Part shown: piece by piece, positions 12,601 to 21,600 of the stretch | Layout: each line of letters starts with the position of its first letter | How positions within the stretch are numbered: position 1 is the stretch's first letter | NCBI GenBank assembly: GCA_036250195.1 | Contig: JAVHZZ010000012.1 | Coordinates: forward strand, 93,920,955 to 93,984,954 | Direction: 5' to 3' | Length of the DNA stretch: 64,000 nucleotides | From: Mixophyes australis | Taxonomy: Eukaryota > Chordata > Amphibia > Anura > Limnodynastidae | Program-made: the position numbers and the translations under genes | The notes under the pieces: model-generated | What the model was told of the DNA's origin: nothing | The model's input: the letters and a program-made list of their open reading frames with translations, nothing else | Database searches by the model: none

Positions 12601-14022
12601 GATGCGTCCACCTCTCATTGTGTCGATAGGGTGTGATCACGCCCTATTCTTCCCTAGACGTCCATTCCTTATTTTAATATTATTCTCTACTCAATTAAAT
12701 TCTGAATGGGAGATCTCTCCAAACTTGTTGGTATCTGCCAAGGTCTTAACATTTCCACAATGTCTTTCTTTTAACATTTCTCACTGGCCTCAATATTTTC
12801 CTACATCTAGAAAACTCTCATCTCTTTCCTCACCACCAGGTCTTCAACAATCTGTTTGACGGGTTTCGTCATCAGTTTCCAAATCATCTTTGTGTGGTTA
12901 ATCTGCAAATCCTTCATACAGGCAACGGACCGTACGACCTCCTCCACGCTGAGCTCCAGGTTGACGACGGGTCCTGACAATGGTGGAGATCGTATCAGGT
13001 CACTTGCATGCAAACTAATCTGCTTTACGTAAAATAAGAAGGTCATTGGGCCGGATATTTACCTGCGTAGATAGAGGCCAACACAAAGATAACCAAGTAG
13101 GCACGACCCTCTTTCCCCAAAAAATTGGGCATTATGATTAGTGTGGTACATCGGAAGTAGGTGGAGGTGGCACAGCCGATAGCAAACGTCGCTGAGGAGA
13201 CAAAAGAAAACGTGAGATGACACCAAAGCAGAGAAGAACATCTTGGCGTCCTAGAAAAGAGAAATTGTAATAATCTCTTCTACACCCTCCACATAATCAA
13301 AGATGATGGGCAAAGAAGACAGTAGGGGTATAGATAAATAAAGAGTATTTTACATATATTCACCTGTAATCCCATACAAAAGATTTATCTTCTGTTCTTC
13401 ATAAAGGCTCATTGGGTTAACTAGTAAATAAAAGATTCCTAGAAAAATAGATGTACCACTTGAAGCATTAAATTAAAAGTTATTATATAATTATTATTAT
13501 AAAGACAATGCTTTAAAATATAGGAGCTTTCGTCTGTCCGTGTGCAAACATCATACGTGTCATGAACATGTGTGTAGCCCAGGCATCTTGATTATATTCT
13601 GTCCAACGAGACATATAAACATTCAGCAAGTAGCTGCACAATTACCAGTTCCCACGACGCCTCCGAATCCAGCTCCGAAGAAGAATTTTGAAGCAATAAA
13701 CTCTTTGGGGTTACTGTAGAGGAATCGGATGCAGAAGTGGGGGAGCGCGAAGGTCAGAAACCGCTTCAGGTCTGCAGTAGGGTTAGAAGGAACAATCAGC
13801 ATGTCCTCAACATCTCAAAGCTTACACTACAAGCTGATCTCCTGCCCAATCTCATGAGGACTATCAGTTAAAACATAGAGACCCAGAGGAAGGACGCATT
13901 CTAGGGCTAGGCTTTAAGGTCTTACTTGTGTTTGGCCTTTTCCCTTTTGGTGGAATTTTTTTTCTTTCATCGGTTCTCTTTAATTTCGTTTCCACCCCTT
14001 CCTCTTTGTTGCAACCCTCCAT
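498..14022 (-). CDS. DCST1: DCST1, DC-STAMP domain-containing protein 1 (13 coding exons seen, C-terminus off window, one 1-nt lesion)
   Basis: Multi-pass membrane protein of the DC-STAMP family. In animals DCST1 acts with DCST2 on sperm in gamete recognition and fusion, and the mammalian protein also has a C-terminal RING-like region. Exons: 14022-13926, 13771-13646, 13191-13063, 12973-12834, 12321-12126, 10267-10124, 8957-8837, 8535-8378, 8029-7930, 1742-1647, 1558-1432, 1150-1034, 640-498. All have AG acceptors and GT donors, and phases agree at every junction. About 565 codons are visible against about 706 in human, so the cysteine-rich C-terminus lies left of base 1. Hydrophobic segments lie near residues 60-85, 100-117, 345-370, 437-460 and 530-555. 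Family landmarks are [34 protein letters not shown] and [17 protein letters not shown]2 remnants lie head-to-head to the right, which argues for DCST1 rather than DCST2. Exon 7 lacks one nucleotide. Confidence 0.9.
1034..1150 (-). CDS. DCST1: DCST1 coding exon 12
   Basis: Encodes [12 protein letters not shown] and [13 protein letters not shown], highly conserved in vertebrate DCST1. Acceptor CTCTCTATAG, donor GTAAAT; phase 1 at both ends. Confidence 0.9.
1432..1558 (-). CDS. DCST1: DCST1 coding exon 11, membrane segment
   Basis: Hydrophobic [20 protein letters not shown], then a basic loop ([11 protein letters not shown]). Acceptor CCCCTCTACAG, donor GTGAGT; phase 0 in, phase 1 out. Confidence 0.9.
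1647..1742 (-). CDS. DCST1: DCST1 coding exon 10
   Basis: Encodes [19 protein letters not shown], the conserved LLPL motif that follows the FDNxY motif in DC-STAMP proteins. Phase 0 at both ends; acceptor CTATTTACAG, donor GTGAGT. Confidence 0.9.
2109..2113. repeat. Target site duplication, left copy
   Basis: ATTAT directly before the 5' LTR; matches 7623-7627 after the 3' LTR. Five bases is normal for Ty3/gypsy integrases. Confidence 0.85.
2114..2761 (+). repeat. 5' LTR
   Basis: 648 bp, TG...CA ends. Compared with the 3' LTR it lacks two short GC-rich stretches near its start, and it contains the same leader-like block (2390-2760). Confidence 0.93.
2798..5533 (+). CDS. Retrotransposon Gag-Pol, part 1 (Gag, protease, RT, RNase H)
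   Basis: 911-codon frame starting 36 bases after the 5' LTR. Gag domain about residues 40-215; CCHC zinc knuckle ([14 protein letters not shown]) near 258; aspartic protease motif FIDSGAAG near 315; reverse transcriptase about 490-690 with YLDD near 627; RNase H from about 770 ([10 protein letters not shown]) to 860 (TDHKNL). Gag and Pol are in one frame, as in many chromoviruses. About the last 30 codons, after about 5437, are out-of-frame readthrough caused by a 1-nt lesion, so the listed stop is not the ancestral one. Confidence 0.93.
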   Translation: MEESGTKLSPLQALAGHVETLYQMIRELSQRSSSSVEVPRITLPISGSVDEPKLNLPDRFSGNRALNFKESCKLYFRLKPRSSGSEQQRVGIVISLLQGDPQSWAFTLPQSSPIVQSLEAFFNALGLLYDDPDRVASAEAHLRALKQGRRLAEEYCAEFRRWSPDSEWNDPPLRSQFRLGLSEEIKDSLVQYPSPISLESLMQLAIKIDRRIKERRTEKEASSCLSAFIPDSSVEKPTESGALRLSPDERDRRRSQGLCLYCGKKGHFSCSCPSKPEKEACWGNIHLSLQVVSQKNAVLIPTQITVGSSSVALSAFIDSGAAGNFLDIGFARSAGIPPVRLKSAITVCGLDGNPLPGGKIEWETPLLHLNIGALHSESITFLLIDCPAVALVLGHPWLSRHNPVVDWEKGDIVQWSSYCSQSCLTLPLRMAQAIPEQLPSQYHHFWEVFSKKAADTLPPHRYFDCAIELIPGSKLPKGRLYSLSGPETRSMQDYIEENLEKGFIRPSKSPVGAGCFFVSKKDGGLRPCIDYRGLNFITVKNIYPLSLISVLFDQLRGATVFTKVDLRGAYKLIRIREGDEWKTAFNTHSGHYEYLVMPFGLSNAPAVFQDLINEVLRDFLGCFVVVYLDDILIYSLSIHQNHVKQVLRRLRENHLYAKLEKCEFEVQKVSFLGYIISSEGFSMDPTKVQAILDWVQPNNLKAVQRFLGFSNYYRRFIHGFADIKAPIVALTRKGMDPTNWSPQAVASFENLKKAFVSAQVLRHPDPAKTFVLEVDASDVGAGAILSQKDPHTNRLHPCAYFSRQFSSAEANYDVGNRELLAIKWAFEEWRHWLEGASHQISVITDHKNLQYIQSAKRLNPRQARWSLFFTRFNFLITYHRVPKMSGQMLCPEVSWHTTFQFQNQNLLFLLP
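5437..7089 (+). pseudogene. Retrotransposon Pol, part 2 (integrase and chromodomain), frameshifted from part 1
   Basis: Continues the polyprotein in the neighbouring frame. Zinc-binding HHCC region 5650-5800 ([10 protein letters not shown]...CEVCARNK); catalytic Asp in DFIVDLP (about 5870), Asp in SDHGSQF (about 6050), Glu in QTERVNQ (about 6160), so the D,D,E triad is present; chromodomain about 6740-6890 ([24 protein letters not shown]). No internal stop from 5437 to the 3' LTR. With no start codon of its own at the right place, it could be expressed only through a frameshift event. Confidence 0.88.
6942..7622 (+). repeat. 3' LTR
   Basis: 681 bp, same termini as the 5' LTR. It is preceded by the purine tract AAGGGGGGGGTAC, a normal plus-strand primer. 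The pol frame runs into it and stops at 7087-7089. Confidence 0.93.
7623..7627. repeat. Target site duplication, right copy
   Basis: ATTAT directly after the 3' LTR; pairs with 2109-2113. Confidence 0.85.
7930..8029 (-). CDS. DCST1: DCST1 coding exon 9
   Basis: Encodes the family signature around [20 protein letters not shown]. Acceptor ACCTCCCACAG, donor GTGAGT. The following intron carries the LTR retrotransposon. Confidence 0.9.
8378..8535 (-). CDS. DCST1: DCST1 coding exon 8, membrane segment
   Basis: Acceptor TCGTGATGACAG, donor GTGAGT, phase 0 in and phase 2 out. Encodes a charged helix ([16 protein letters not shown]) followed by a hydrophobic segment ([19 protein letters not shown]). 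Confidence 0.88.
8837..8957 (-). CDS. DCST1: DCST1 coding exon 7 with 1-nt deletion
   Basis: 121 nt where 122 are needed to join the phases of exons 6 and 8. The first part reads [19 protein letters not shown] and the last part [14 protein letters not shown] in the next frame; the frames meet at 8877-8879. Read straight through, the frame reaches a TGA just before the donor (GTAAGT). Either a real null allele or an assembly base error. Confidence 0.85.
9150..9895. mobile_element. Putative non-autonomous DNA element (MITE-like)
   Basis: Left end CCTGATTCATTAAGGCAAA; right end, read in reverse, CCCGATTAATTAAGGAAT. These make imperfect inverted termini about 750 bp apart with no coding capacity. 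The left motif resembles a dispersed repeat I know from frog genomes. Lies in DCST1 intron 6. Exact ends and target duplication not resolved. Confidence 0.4.
10124..10267 (-). CDS. DCST1: DCST1 coding exon 6, cysteine-rich
   Basis: Acceptor CTCTCTCTCCTGACAG, donor GTGAGT. Encodes [14 protein letters not shown] and [12 protein letters not shown], the paired cysteines typical of DCST1/DCST2 ectodomains. Phase 1 at both ends. Confidence 0.9.
10338..11984. repeat. 26-bp minisatellite array, about 62 copies (DCST1 intron 5)
   Basis: The unit is built on GAGGGGGCAGTAATGAGAGA plus GACATG, with 22-28 bp variants (missing GA, G4/G5, CATGG/CAAGG/CACGG). On the DCST1 sense (minus) strand it is an almost pure pyrimidine-rich tract with essentially no AG dinucleotide, ending about 70 bases upstream of the exon 6 acceptor. 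The apparent reading frames are artefacts. Confidence 0.95.
12126..12321 (-). CDS. DCST1: DCST1 coding exon 5, charged linker
   Basis: The acceptor is TTGTGTTCTAG and the donor GTGAGT. It is a very charged, probably coiled stretch rich in Glu and Lys ([22 protein letters not shown]), which fits an extracellular or cytoplasmic helix between membrane segments. The alternative donor two bases earlier would break the phase with exon 6. Confidence 0.85.
12834..12973 (-). CDS. DCST1: DCST1 coding exon 4
   Basis: Starts inside the Gly codon of [14 protein letters not shown] and includes the conserved [10 protein letters not shown], a possible N-glycosylation site. Acceptor CATTGTCAG, donor GTGAGG, ends in phase 0. 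Confidence 0.88.
13063..13191 (-). CDS. DCST1: DCST1 coding exon 3
   Basis: Acceptor TTTTGTCTCCTCAG, donor GTAAAT. It completes membrane segment 1 and encodes segment 2, with [16 protein letters not shown], the family's standard stretch before the PVVN motif. Phase 1 at both ends. Confidence 0.88.
13646..13771 (-). CDS. DCST1: DCST1 coding exon 2
   Basis: The acceptor is CTACTGCAG and the donor GTAATT. It encodes [19 protein letters not shown] and then the glycine-rich start of the first membrane segment ([13 protein letters not shown]). Phase 1 at both ends. Confidence 0.85.
13926..14022 (-). CDS. DCST1: DCST1 coding exon 1 (start)
   Basis: ATG at 14022-14020, eight bases after an acceptor (TTTTTTCTTCTAG, exon edge 14030), so there is at least one non-coding exon upstream that I could not place. 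It encodes a short, basic, hydrophilic N-terminus (MEGCNKEEG start, many Lys and Arg). It ends in phase 1 at donor GTAAGA. Confidence 0.8.
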
Positions 14023-14030
14023 TTCTGCCC

Positions 14031-14521
14031 CTAGAAGAAAAAAGATCTATTTGTTATTTCTTGATAACACCAGCCATCTTTAATACGTTCCATCGGCAAC
14101 TGAACCCTGTAAACCTACCATAGGGAATTAATCTCTAGCATCACCAAATAATTGTTCTTGTACTTGGAATCTCTGGACTGAGCACTACGGGGCCGCTTCT
14201 CATCTGCAAGATTATACTGAACTACTAAAATAGGCGTCAGCACCCTCTGGCAGGCGGGCCAGATATGGCACGTGGACCAGTTTCATCTGACACCCCGGAG
14301 CCGCTTCATCAAAGCAGCCAAAGATGGCTGAAACGGCAACTCCTCCCAGGTTCCGTTGTGGAACTGAAGACGTGTGAGATGGGTTGAGTCGCACACAAAC
14401 TGCCTACGTATGTTTGATGATGAACTGTGGGCACAGCTATGTGGCATAATATGAATGTTCATTTATTGGTCCCATTACTATTAATTATCATGTTATTAGC
14501 ACTATAAAATGAGAAATAATG

Positions 14522-14572
<51 letters not shown>

Positions 14573-15378
14573 ATAAAGACAGCAGGCATTTGACAGGACA
14601 CTGCTCAGTTGGTCCACTATTCTTTTATTTTATGAAGATAGCAGGAAATATGAACCTTTTTACCATAAAAGACAAACTTGCAACCTTAGCACTGACTGAC
14701 ACAGCAACACTCTCTAGTCACTGGTCCTCTAGTTAGGCATTGGTCACCCCACCCCCAACAATATGAGTTTACACACTGTGTATGTCTATGTAAAGCTGAC
14801 CTCCCATACTATAGTCTTGACTGAAGATAAAGATAGACCACCCGTGAGTGCTTGATGATAAATAGGGTCTTTGGTAGAAGGAACTTAATGGTGGGAAAAG
14901 GTCTCTCGAAAATCCACACCTTCATCTCTTCATCAGATTGTGTTAATACCGATTACTTGTCTTTAGCATAAGATTGGCCAAAAAAACATTTCACTTTCAT
15001 TCTAAGCAATGGGTGCCCCTCCCCCCGTGAGACCAGATTCCAAGTTCTATTAGTATCATTATCATAGATTTGTAAGGCACCACAGTGCTCTGCAGCACCG
15101 TACAGTAGTGAAAACAGGACATACATAAAACAGGGACATACGTTAGACAAAATAAATGCAGACATGAAAACAAAGGGTATGAAGGATCCTGCTCATTAGA
15201 GAACTTACATTCTAAGTGGAAGAGGGCGCAGCTGAAACAAGAGGAGCAAGTGTGGATCAGAGTGGAGATTGGGACAGCTGTGAGGGTACATTAGTCTGAG
15301 TATTATAGGTGGGAGTAGGGTAAGCTCTAATAAAGAGAAGGGTTTTAAGAGAGTGTCTAATTTTTATAAGATCAATTC
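14031..15378. other. Divergent DCST1/DCST2 interval, unique part
   Basis: Lies upstream of the DCST1 start-codon exon and upstream of the first DCST2 remnant. It should contain DCST1 5' non-coding exon(s) and any shared promoter, but I see no CpG island, TATA-like arrangement or clear exon. A TA microsatellite lies at 14,525-14,571. Confidence 0.4.
14525..14571. repeat. (TA)n microsatellite
   Basis: About 23 uninterrupted TA repeats. Confidence 0.95.
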
Positions 15379-16605
15379 CACATGAACATGACTTTTACAT
15401 GAACATCTACAGATCAACATGACTTCTACATAAACATCTACAGATCAACATGACTTCCACATGAACATCTACAGACCAACATCACTTCTACATCAACATC
15501 TACAGAACAACATCACTTCTACATCAACATCTACAGACCAACATCACTTCTACATCAACATCTACAGACCAACATCACTTCTAGATCTACAGACCAACAT
15601 GACTTCTACATCAACATCTACAGACCAACATCACATCTACATCTACAGACCAACATCACTTCTACATCAACATCTACAGACCAACATGACTTCTACATCT
15701 ACAGACCAACATCAATCCTACATCAACATCTACAGACCAACATCACTTCTACATGAACATCTACAGACCAACGTCACTTCTACATCTACAGACCAACATG
15801 ACATCTACATCTACAGACCAACATGACTTCTACATCAACATCTACAGACCAACATTACTTCTATATCTACATCTACAGACCAACATGACTTCTACATCAA
15901 CATCTACAGACCAACATCACTTCTACATCTACAGACCAACATCACTTCTACATCTACAGACCAACATCACTTCTACATCTACAGACCAACATCACTTCTA
16001 CATCAACATCTACAGACCAACATCACTTCTACATCAACATCTACAGACCAACATGACATCTACATCTACATCTACAGACCAACATCAGTTCTACATCTAA
16101 AGACCAACATCAATCCTACATCAACATCTACAGACCAACATTACTTCTACATGAACATCTACAGACCAACATGACATCTACATCTACAGACCAACATGAC
16201 ATCTACATCTACAGACCAACATCACTTCTACATCTACAGACCAACATGACTTTTACATCTACAGACCAACATGACTTCTACATCAACATCTACAGACCAA
16301 CATCACTTCTACATCTACAGACCAACATGACTTCTACATCAACATCTACAGACCAACATCACTTCTACATCTACAGACCAACATGACTTCTACATCAACA
16401 TCTACAGACCAACATGACTTCTACATCAACATCTACAGACCAACATCACTTCTACATCTACAGACCAACATCACTTCTACATGAACATCTACAGACCAAC
16501 GTCACTTCTACATCTACAGACCAACATGACTTCTACATCAACATCTACAGACCAACATCAATCCTACATCAACATCTACAGACCAACATCACTTCTACAA
16601 CCTAT
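15379..16605. repeat. Minisatellite of 18/24/30-bp units in the DCST1-DCST2 interval
   Basis: Units share ATCTACAGACCAACATSACT TCTAC, extended by zero, one or two extra ACATCA/CATCTA hexamers, giving lengths in steps of six. About 50 copies. The reading frame stays open because all lengths are multiples of three; it is not a protein gene. Confidence 0.93.
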
Positions 16606-16793
16606 TATCAAATCACTTCTACAATACACTTACCTTAAGTTTGAACAAGTAATAATACTTTTTCGTGCACAATTAATGAGTTAAGCCACTTTGACATCAC
16701 ATTCTCCAAACATATATAGGCTTACATCAGATATATCCAAGGTAGATATGAAGCTTTCTTGTTAGATGCGCCCTCGATCAGAACATCATAGCA

Positions 16794-16960
16794 ATGAAAT
16801 ATCTCTTCATGGTTCTTCCAGCTGAAGGATCGACCACCTGGCTCCTGATGGCCTTATGTTAGCTCTGCAGGGAACAGTTTCCAACACTATGGAGAATTTC
16901 CACCGGAGTCTTGTTTCACATGGAACTAGCTTGAGGAGAAGGTCAAACAGCCATCGATAA
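16794..16960 (+). pseudogene. DCST2: DCST2 remnant segment 1 (membrane segment and GxxxNT motif)
   Basis: LFMVLPAEGSTTWLLMAL (frame from 16803), then LALQGTVSNTMENFHRS (frame from 16859), then GQTAID (frame from 16941). Together they parallel the DCST2 stretch ending ...LQGPCANTLRNFTRAS...NQTAE. Each change of frame needs a 1-nt lesion, and the middle frame ends in TAA at 16958-16960. A donor-like GTGAGT follows. Confidence 0.75.
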
Positions 16961-17208
16961 GTGAGTAACAAGTATACTGTAATGGAATAAAATATGTGGC
17001 AGTAGTGAGGTCATAATGAGTGGGAGAGAACATCATAATAAAGGGTTTAGACACAGGAGAATACTGTAGCATTTTACCTTCGGTGGATGGAAAATCAGTA
17101 GTAATTGCTATATGAGTAATAACCGGATATAGACAGAGAGTAATGCAGTAACTGGGTGATATAGCGTAATACAGTAACAATCTGATATAATGATAGTACT
17201 CACATCAG

Positions 17209-17237
17209 CAATAATAATAATAATAATAATAATAATA
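17209..17237. repeat. (AAT)n microsatellite
   Basis: About nine AAT repeats. Confidence 0.9.
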
Positions 17238-17602
17238 TTTCAGTACTGTTGTGGTAGAAAGTAACACAGTAACACTTACTGGTCACAGTGGGAATATGAG
17301 TGAGTTGCTGGGGGCAGTCGACACCCCGAGAAGCTTTAGGGATTTCGATAGTGTAAAATTAATTTTAGATGTTTTTTAACATTATATATTATAAAATGAA
17401 ACATATGAAATGATGCATGGTAAGTTGTCACCGAGCCGTCATACTCTGACCTTACATACATGTGATTCCCTGCTCCACGTGTGGTTTCCCTTCCACTGTG
17501 TATTGTAGACAATATGTCCCCTGGTGACATGACCTGGATAATGGCAAATAGGAAGGGTGTAAAAGAGAAAAAATGTACACAGTCCCCGTGCTGCTCTCAG
17601 TA

Positions 17603-18362
17603 ACAGGTTAATGACAGGTGAGTGACAGGTAAATGACAGGTGAGAGGCTGGTGAGTGACAGGTAAATGACATGTGAGAGGCAGGTGGGTGACAGGTAAAT
17701 GACAGGTGAGAGGCAGGTGGGTGACAGGTAAATGACAGGTAAATGACAGGTGAGTGACAGTTAAATGACAGATGAAAGGCTGGTGAGTGACAAGTAAATG
17801 ACAGGTGAGTGACAGGTGAGAGGCAGGTGGGTGACAGGTAAATGACAGGTGAGAGGCATGTGGGTGACAGGTGAGAGGCAGGTGGGTGACAAGTGAGAGG
17901 CAGGTGGGTGACAGGTAAATGACAGGTGAGAGGCAGGTGGGTGACAGGTAAATGACAGGTGAGTGACAGGTAAATGACAGATGAGAGGCAGGAGGGTGAC
18001 AGGTAAATGACAGGTGAGAGGCAGGTAAATGACAAGTGGGTGACAGGTAAATGACAGATGAGAGGCAGGTGGGTGACAGGTAAATGACAGGTGAGTGACA
18101 GGTAAATGACAGGTGAGAGGCAGGTGAGTGACAGGTAACAGGTGAGAGGCAGGTGGGTGACAGGTAAATGACAGGTGAGAGGCAGGTGGGTGATAGGTAA
18201 ATGACAGGTAAATGACAGATGAAAGGCTGGTGAGTGACAAGTAAATGACAGGTGAGAGGCAGGTGGGTGACAGGTGAGAGGCAGGTGGGTGACAGGTGAG
18301 TGACAGTAAAATGACAGGTGATAGGCAGGTGAGTGACAGGTAAATGACAGGTGAGTGACAGT
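17603..18362. repeat. Minisatellite of splice-donor-like units
   Basis: Built from 11-13 bp modules: GTGACAGGTAAAT, GACAGGTGAGA, GGCAGGTGG. On the plus strand (DCST2 sense) it is a string of CAG|GTGAGT and CAG|GTAAAT sequences, dozens in 760 bp. Lies just downstream of DCST2 segment 1. Confidence 0.93.
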
Positions 18363-18618
18363 TGGACCACCCACTCTGTCACCGCTGGGCTGTTGTTCCG
18401 CCCCTCACTCATGGCACATTAGTATGAGCCGTGGAAGTCTCCAAACTACTGTTGGCCCCCTCGTCCCACAACCCCTGAGCCCCCGTGAGCCAGCCTGCTG
18501 CTGCCATGCCCTGCACACTGAGTGCCTGCAGAACATAGAACAGATACAGCAGCAGGGGCAATTTATAGGTGCTGGTATGTTACACCGACACAGATCACTT
18601 CCACCACTGGTAACAGCC

Positions 18619-21600
18619 TGGTACAGTGAGACTGTAATATAGTAACCATCTGATATAGTGACAGTATTACAGTAACATTGTGTTATACTGAGAGTAATAC
18701 AGTAACAGTGTGTTATACTGAGAGTAATACAGTAACAGTGTGTTATAGTGAGAGTAATACAGTAACAATGTGTTATAGTGAGAGTAATACAGTAACAATG
18801 TGTTATACTGAGAGTAATACAGTAACATTGTGTTATAGTGAGAGTAATACAGTAACAGTGTGTTATAGTGAGAGTAATACAGTAACATCGTGTTATAGTG
18901 AGAGTAATACAGTAACAGTGTGTTATAGTGAGAGTAATACAGTAACATCGTGTTATAGTGAGAGTAATACAGTAACAGCGTGTTATAGTGAGAGTAATAC
19001 AGTAACAATGTGTTATACTGAGAGTAATACAGTAACAGTGTGTTATACTGAGAGTAATACAGTAACAGTGTGTTATAGTGAGAGTAATACAGTAACAATG
19101 TGTTATACTGAGAGTAATACAGTAACAGTGTGTTATAGTGAGAGTAATACAGTAACAGTGTGTTCTAGTGAGAGTAATACAGTAACAATGTGTTATACTG
19201 AGAGTAATACAGTAACAGTGTGTTATAGTGAGAGTAATACAGTAACAGTGTGTTATAGTGAGAGAAATACAGTAACAATGTGTTATACTGAGAGTAATAC
19301 AGTAACAATGTGTTATAGTGAGAGTATTACAGTAACATTGTGTTATAGTGAGAGTAATACAGTAACAGTGTGTTATAGTGAGAGTATTACAGTAACATTG
19401 TGTTATACTGAGAGTAATACAGTAACAGTGTGTTATACTGAGAGTAATACAGTAACAATGTGTTATACTGAGAGTAATACAGTAACAGTGTGTTATAGTG
19501 AGAGTAATACAGTAACAGTGTGTTATAGTGAGAGTAATACAGTAACAGTGTGTTATAGTGAGAGTAATACAGTAACAATGTGTTATACTGAGAGTAATAC
19601 AGTAACATTGTGTTATAGTGAGAGTAATACAGTAACATCGTGTTATAGTGAGAGTAATACAGTAACAGTGTGTTATACTGAGAGTAATACAGTAACAGTG
19701 TGTTATAGTGAGAGTAATACAGTAACAATGTGTTATAGTGAGAGTAATACAGTAACAATGTGTTATAGTGAGAGTAATACAGTAACATCGTGTTATAGTG
19801 AGAGTAATACAGTAACAGTGTGTTATAGTGAGAGTAATACAGTAACTGTGTTATAGTGAGAGTAATACAGTAACAGTGTGTTATAGTGAGAGTAATACAG
19901 TAACAATGTGTTATAGTGAGAGTAATACAGTAACATTGTGTTATAGTGAGAGTAATACAGTAACAATGTGTTATAGTGAGAGTAATACAGTAACATTGTG
20001 TTATAGTGAGAGTAATACAGTAACATTGTGTTATAGTGAGAGTAATACAGTAACATTGTGTTATAGTGAGAGTAATACAGTAACAATGTGTTATAGTGAG
20101 AGTAATACAGTAACAGTGTGTTATAGTGAGAGTAATACAGTAACATTGTGTTATAGTGAGAGTAATACAGTAACATTGTGTTATAGTGAGAGTAATACAG
20201 TAACATCGTGTTATAGTGAGAGTAATACAGTAACAGTGTGTTATACTGAGAGTAATACAGTAACAATGTGTTATAGTGAGAGTAATACAGTAACAGTGTG
20301 TTATAGTGAGAGTAATACAGTAACAGTGTGTTATAGTGAGAGTAATACAGTAACAATGTGTTATAGTGAGAGTAATACAGTAACATTGTGTTATAGTGAG
20401 AGTAATACAGTAACAATGTGTTATAGTGAGAGTAATACAGTAACATTGTGTTATAGTGAGAGTAATACAGTAACATTGTGTTATAGTGAGAGTAATACAG
20501 TAACAGTGTTATAGTGAGAGTAATACAGTAACAATGTGTTATAGTGAGAGTAATACAGTAACAGTGTTATACTGAGAGTAATACAGTAACAATGTGTTAT
20601 AGTGAGAGTAATACAGTAACAGTGTGTTATACTGAGAGTAATACAGTAACAATGTGTTATAGTGAGAGTAATACAGTAACAGTGTGTTATAGTGAGAGTA
20701 ATACAGTAACATTGTGTTATAGTGAGAGTAATACAGTAACAATGTGTTATAGTGAGAGTAATACAGTAACAATGTGTTATAGTGAGAGTAATACAGTAAC
20801 AGTGTGTTATAGTGAGAGTAATACAGTAACATTGTGTTATAGTGAGAGTAATACAGTAACATTGTGTTATACTGAGAGTAATACAGTAACTGTGTGTTAT
20901 AGTGAGAGTAATACAGTAACATTGTGTTATACTGAGAGTAATACAGTAACATTGTGTTATAGTGAGAGTAATACAGTAACATCGTGTTATAGTGAGAGTA
21001 ATACAGTAACATTTTGTTATAGTGAGAGTAATACAGTAACAGTGTGTTATAGTGAGAGTAATACAGTAACAGTGTGTTATAGTGAGAGTAATACAGTAAC
21101 ATCGTGTTATAGTGAGAGTAATACAGTAACAGTGTGTTATAGTGAGAGTAATACAGTAACAGTGTGTTATAGTGAGAGTAATACAGTAACAATGTGTTAT
21201 AGTGAGAGTAATACAGTAACAATGTGTTATAGTGAGAGTAATACAGTAACATTGTGTTATAGTGAGAGTAATACAGTAACATTGTGTTATACTGAGAGTA
21301 ATACAGTAACATTGTGTTATAGTGAGAGTAATACAGTAACAATGTGTTATAGTGAGAGTAATACAGTAACAGTGTGTTATAGTGAGAGTAATACTGTAAC
21401 ATTGTGTTATAGTGAGAGTAATACAGTAACATTGTGTTATAGTGAGAGTAATACAGTAACATTGTGTTATAGTGAGAGTAATACAGTAACAATGTGTTAT
21501 AGTGAGAGTAATACAGTAACATTGTGTTATAGTGAGAGTAATACAGTAACAATGTGTTATAGTGAGAGTAATACAGTAACAATGTGTTATAGTGAGAGTA

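Larger units (their letters stand above)
16606..17602. other. Sequence around DCST2 segment 1, with progenitor-like repeat units
   Basis: Apart from the DCST2 remnant (16,794-16,960) and an AAT microsatellite (17,209-17,237), this holds isolated diverged copies of the 30-bp satellite unit (about 17,128-17,200 and 17,250-17,275: forms of GTAATACAGTAAC). No other gene seen. Confidence 0.55.

Noticed and set aside
17597..18412. CRISPR-like appearance of several arrays
   Set aside because: Units are contiguous or short variants with no unique spacers, in a spliced eukaryotic locus without cas genes.
18363..18618. Possible DCST2 exon between arrays (NIEQIQQQGQF frame after CTGCAG)
   Set aside because: Has an acceptor and donor by eye, but the peptide does not resemble any part of DCST2 that I know.
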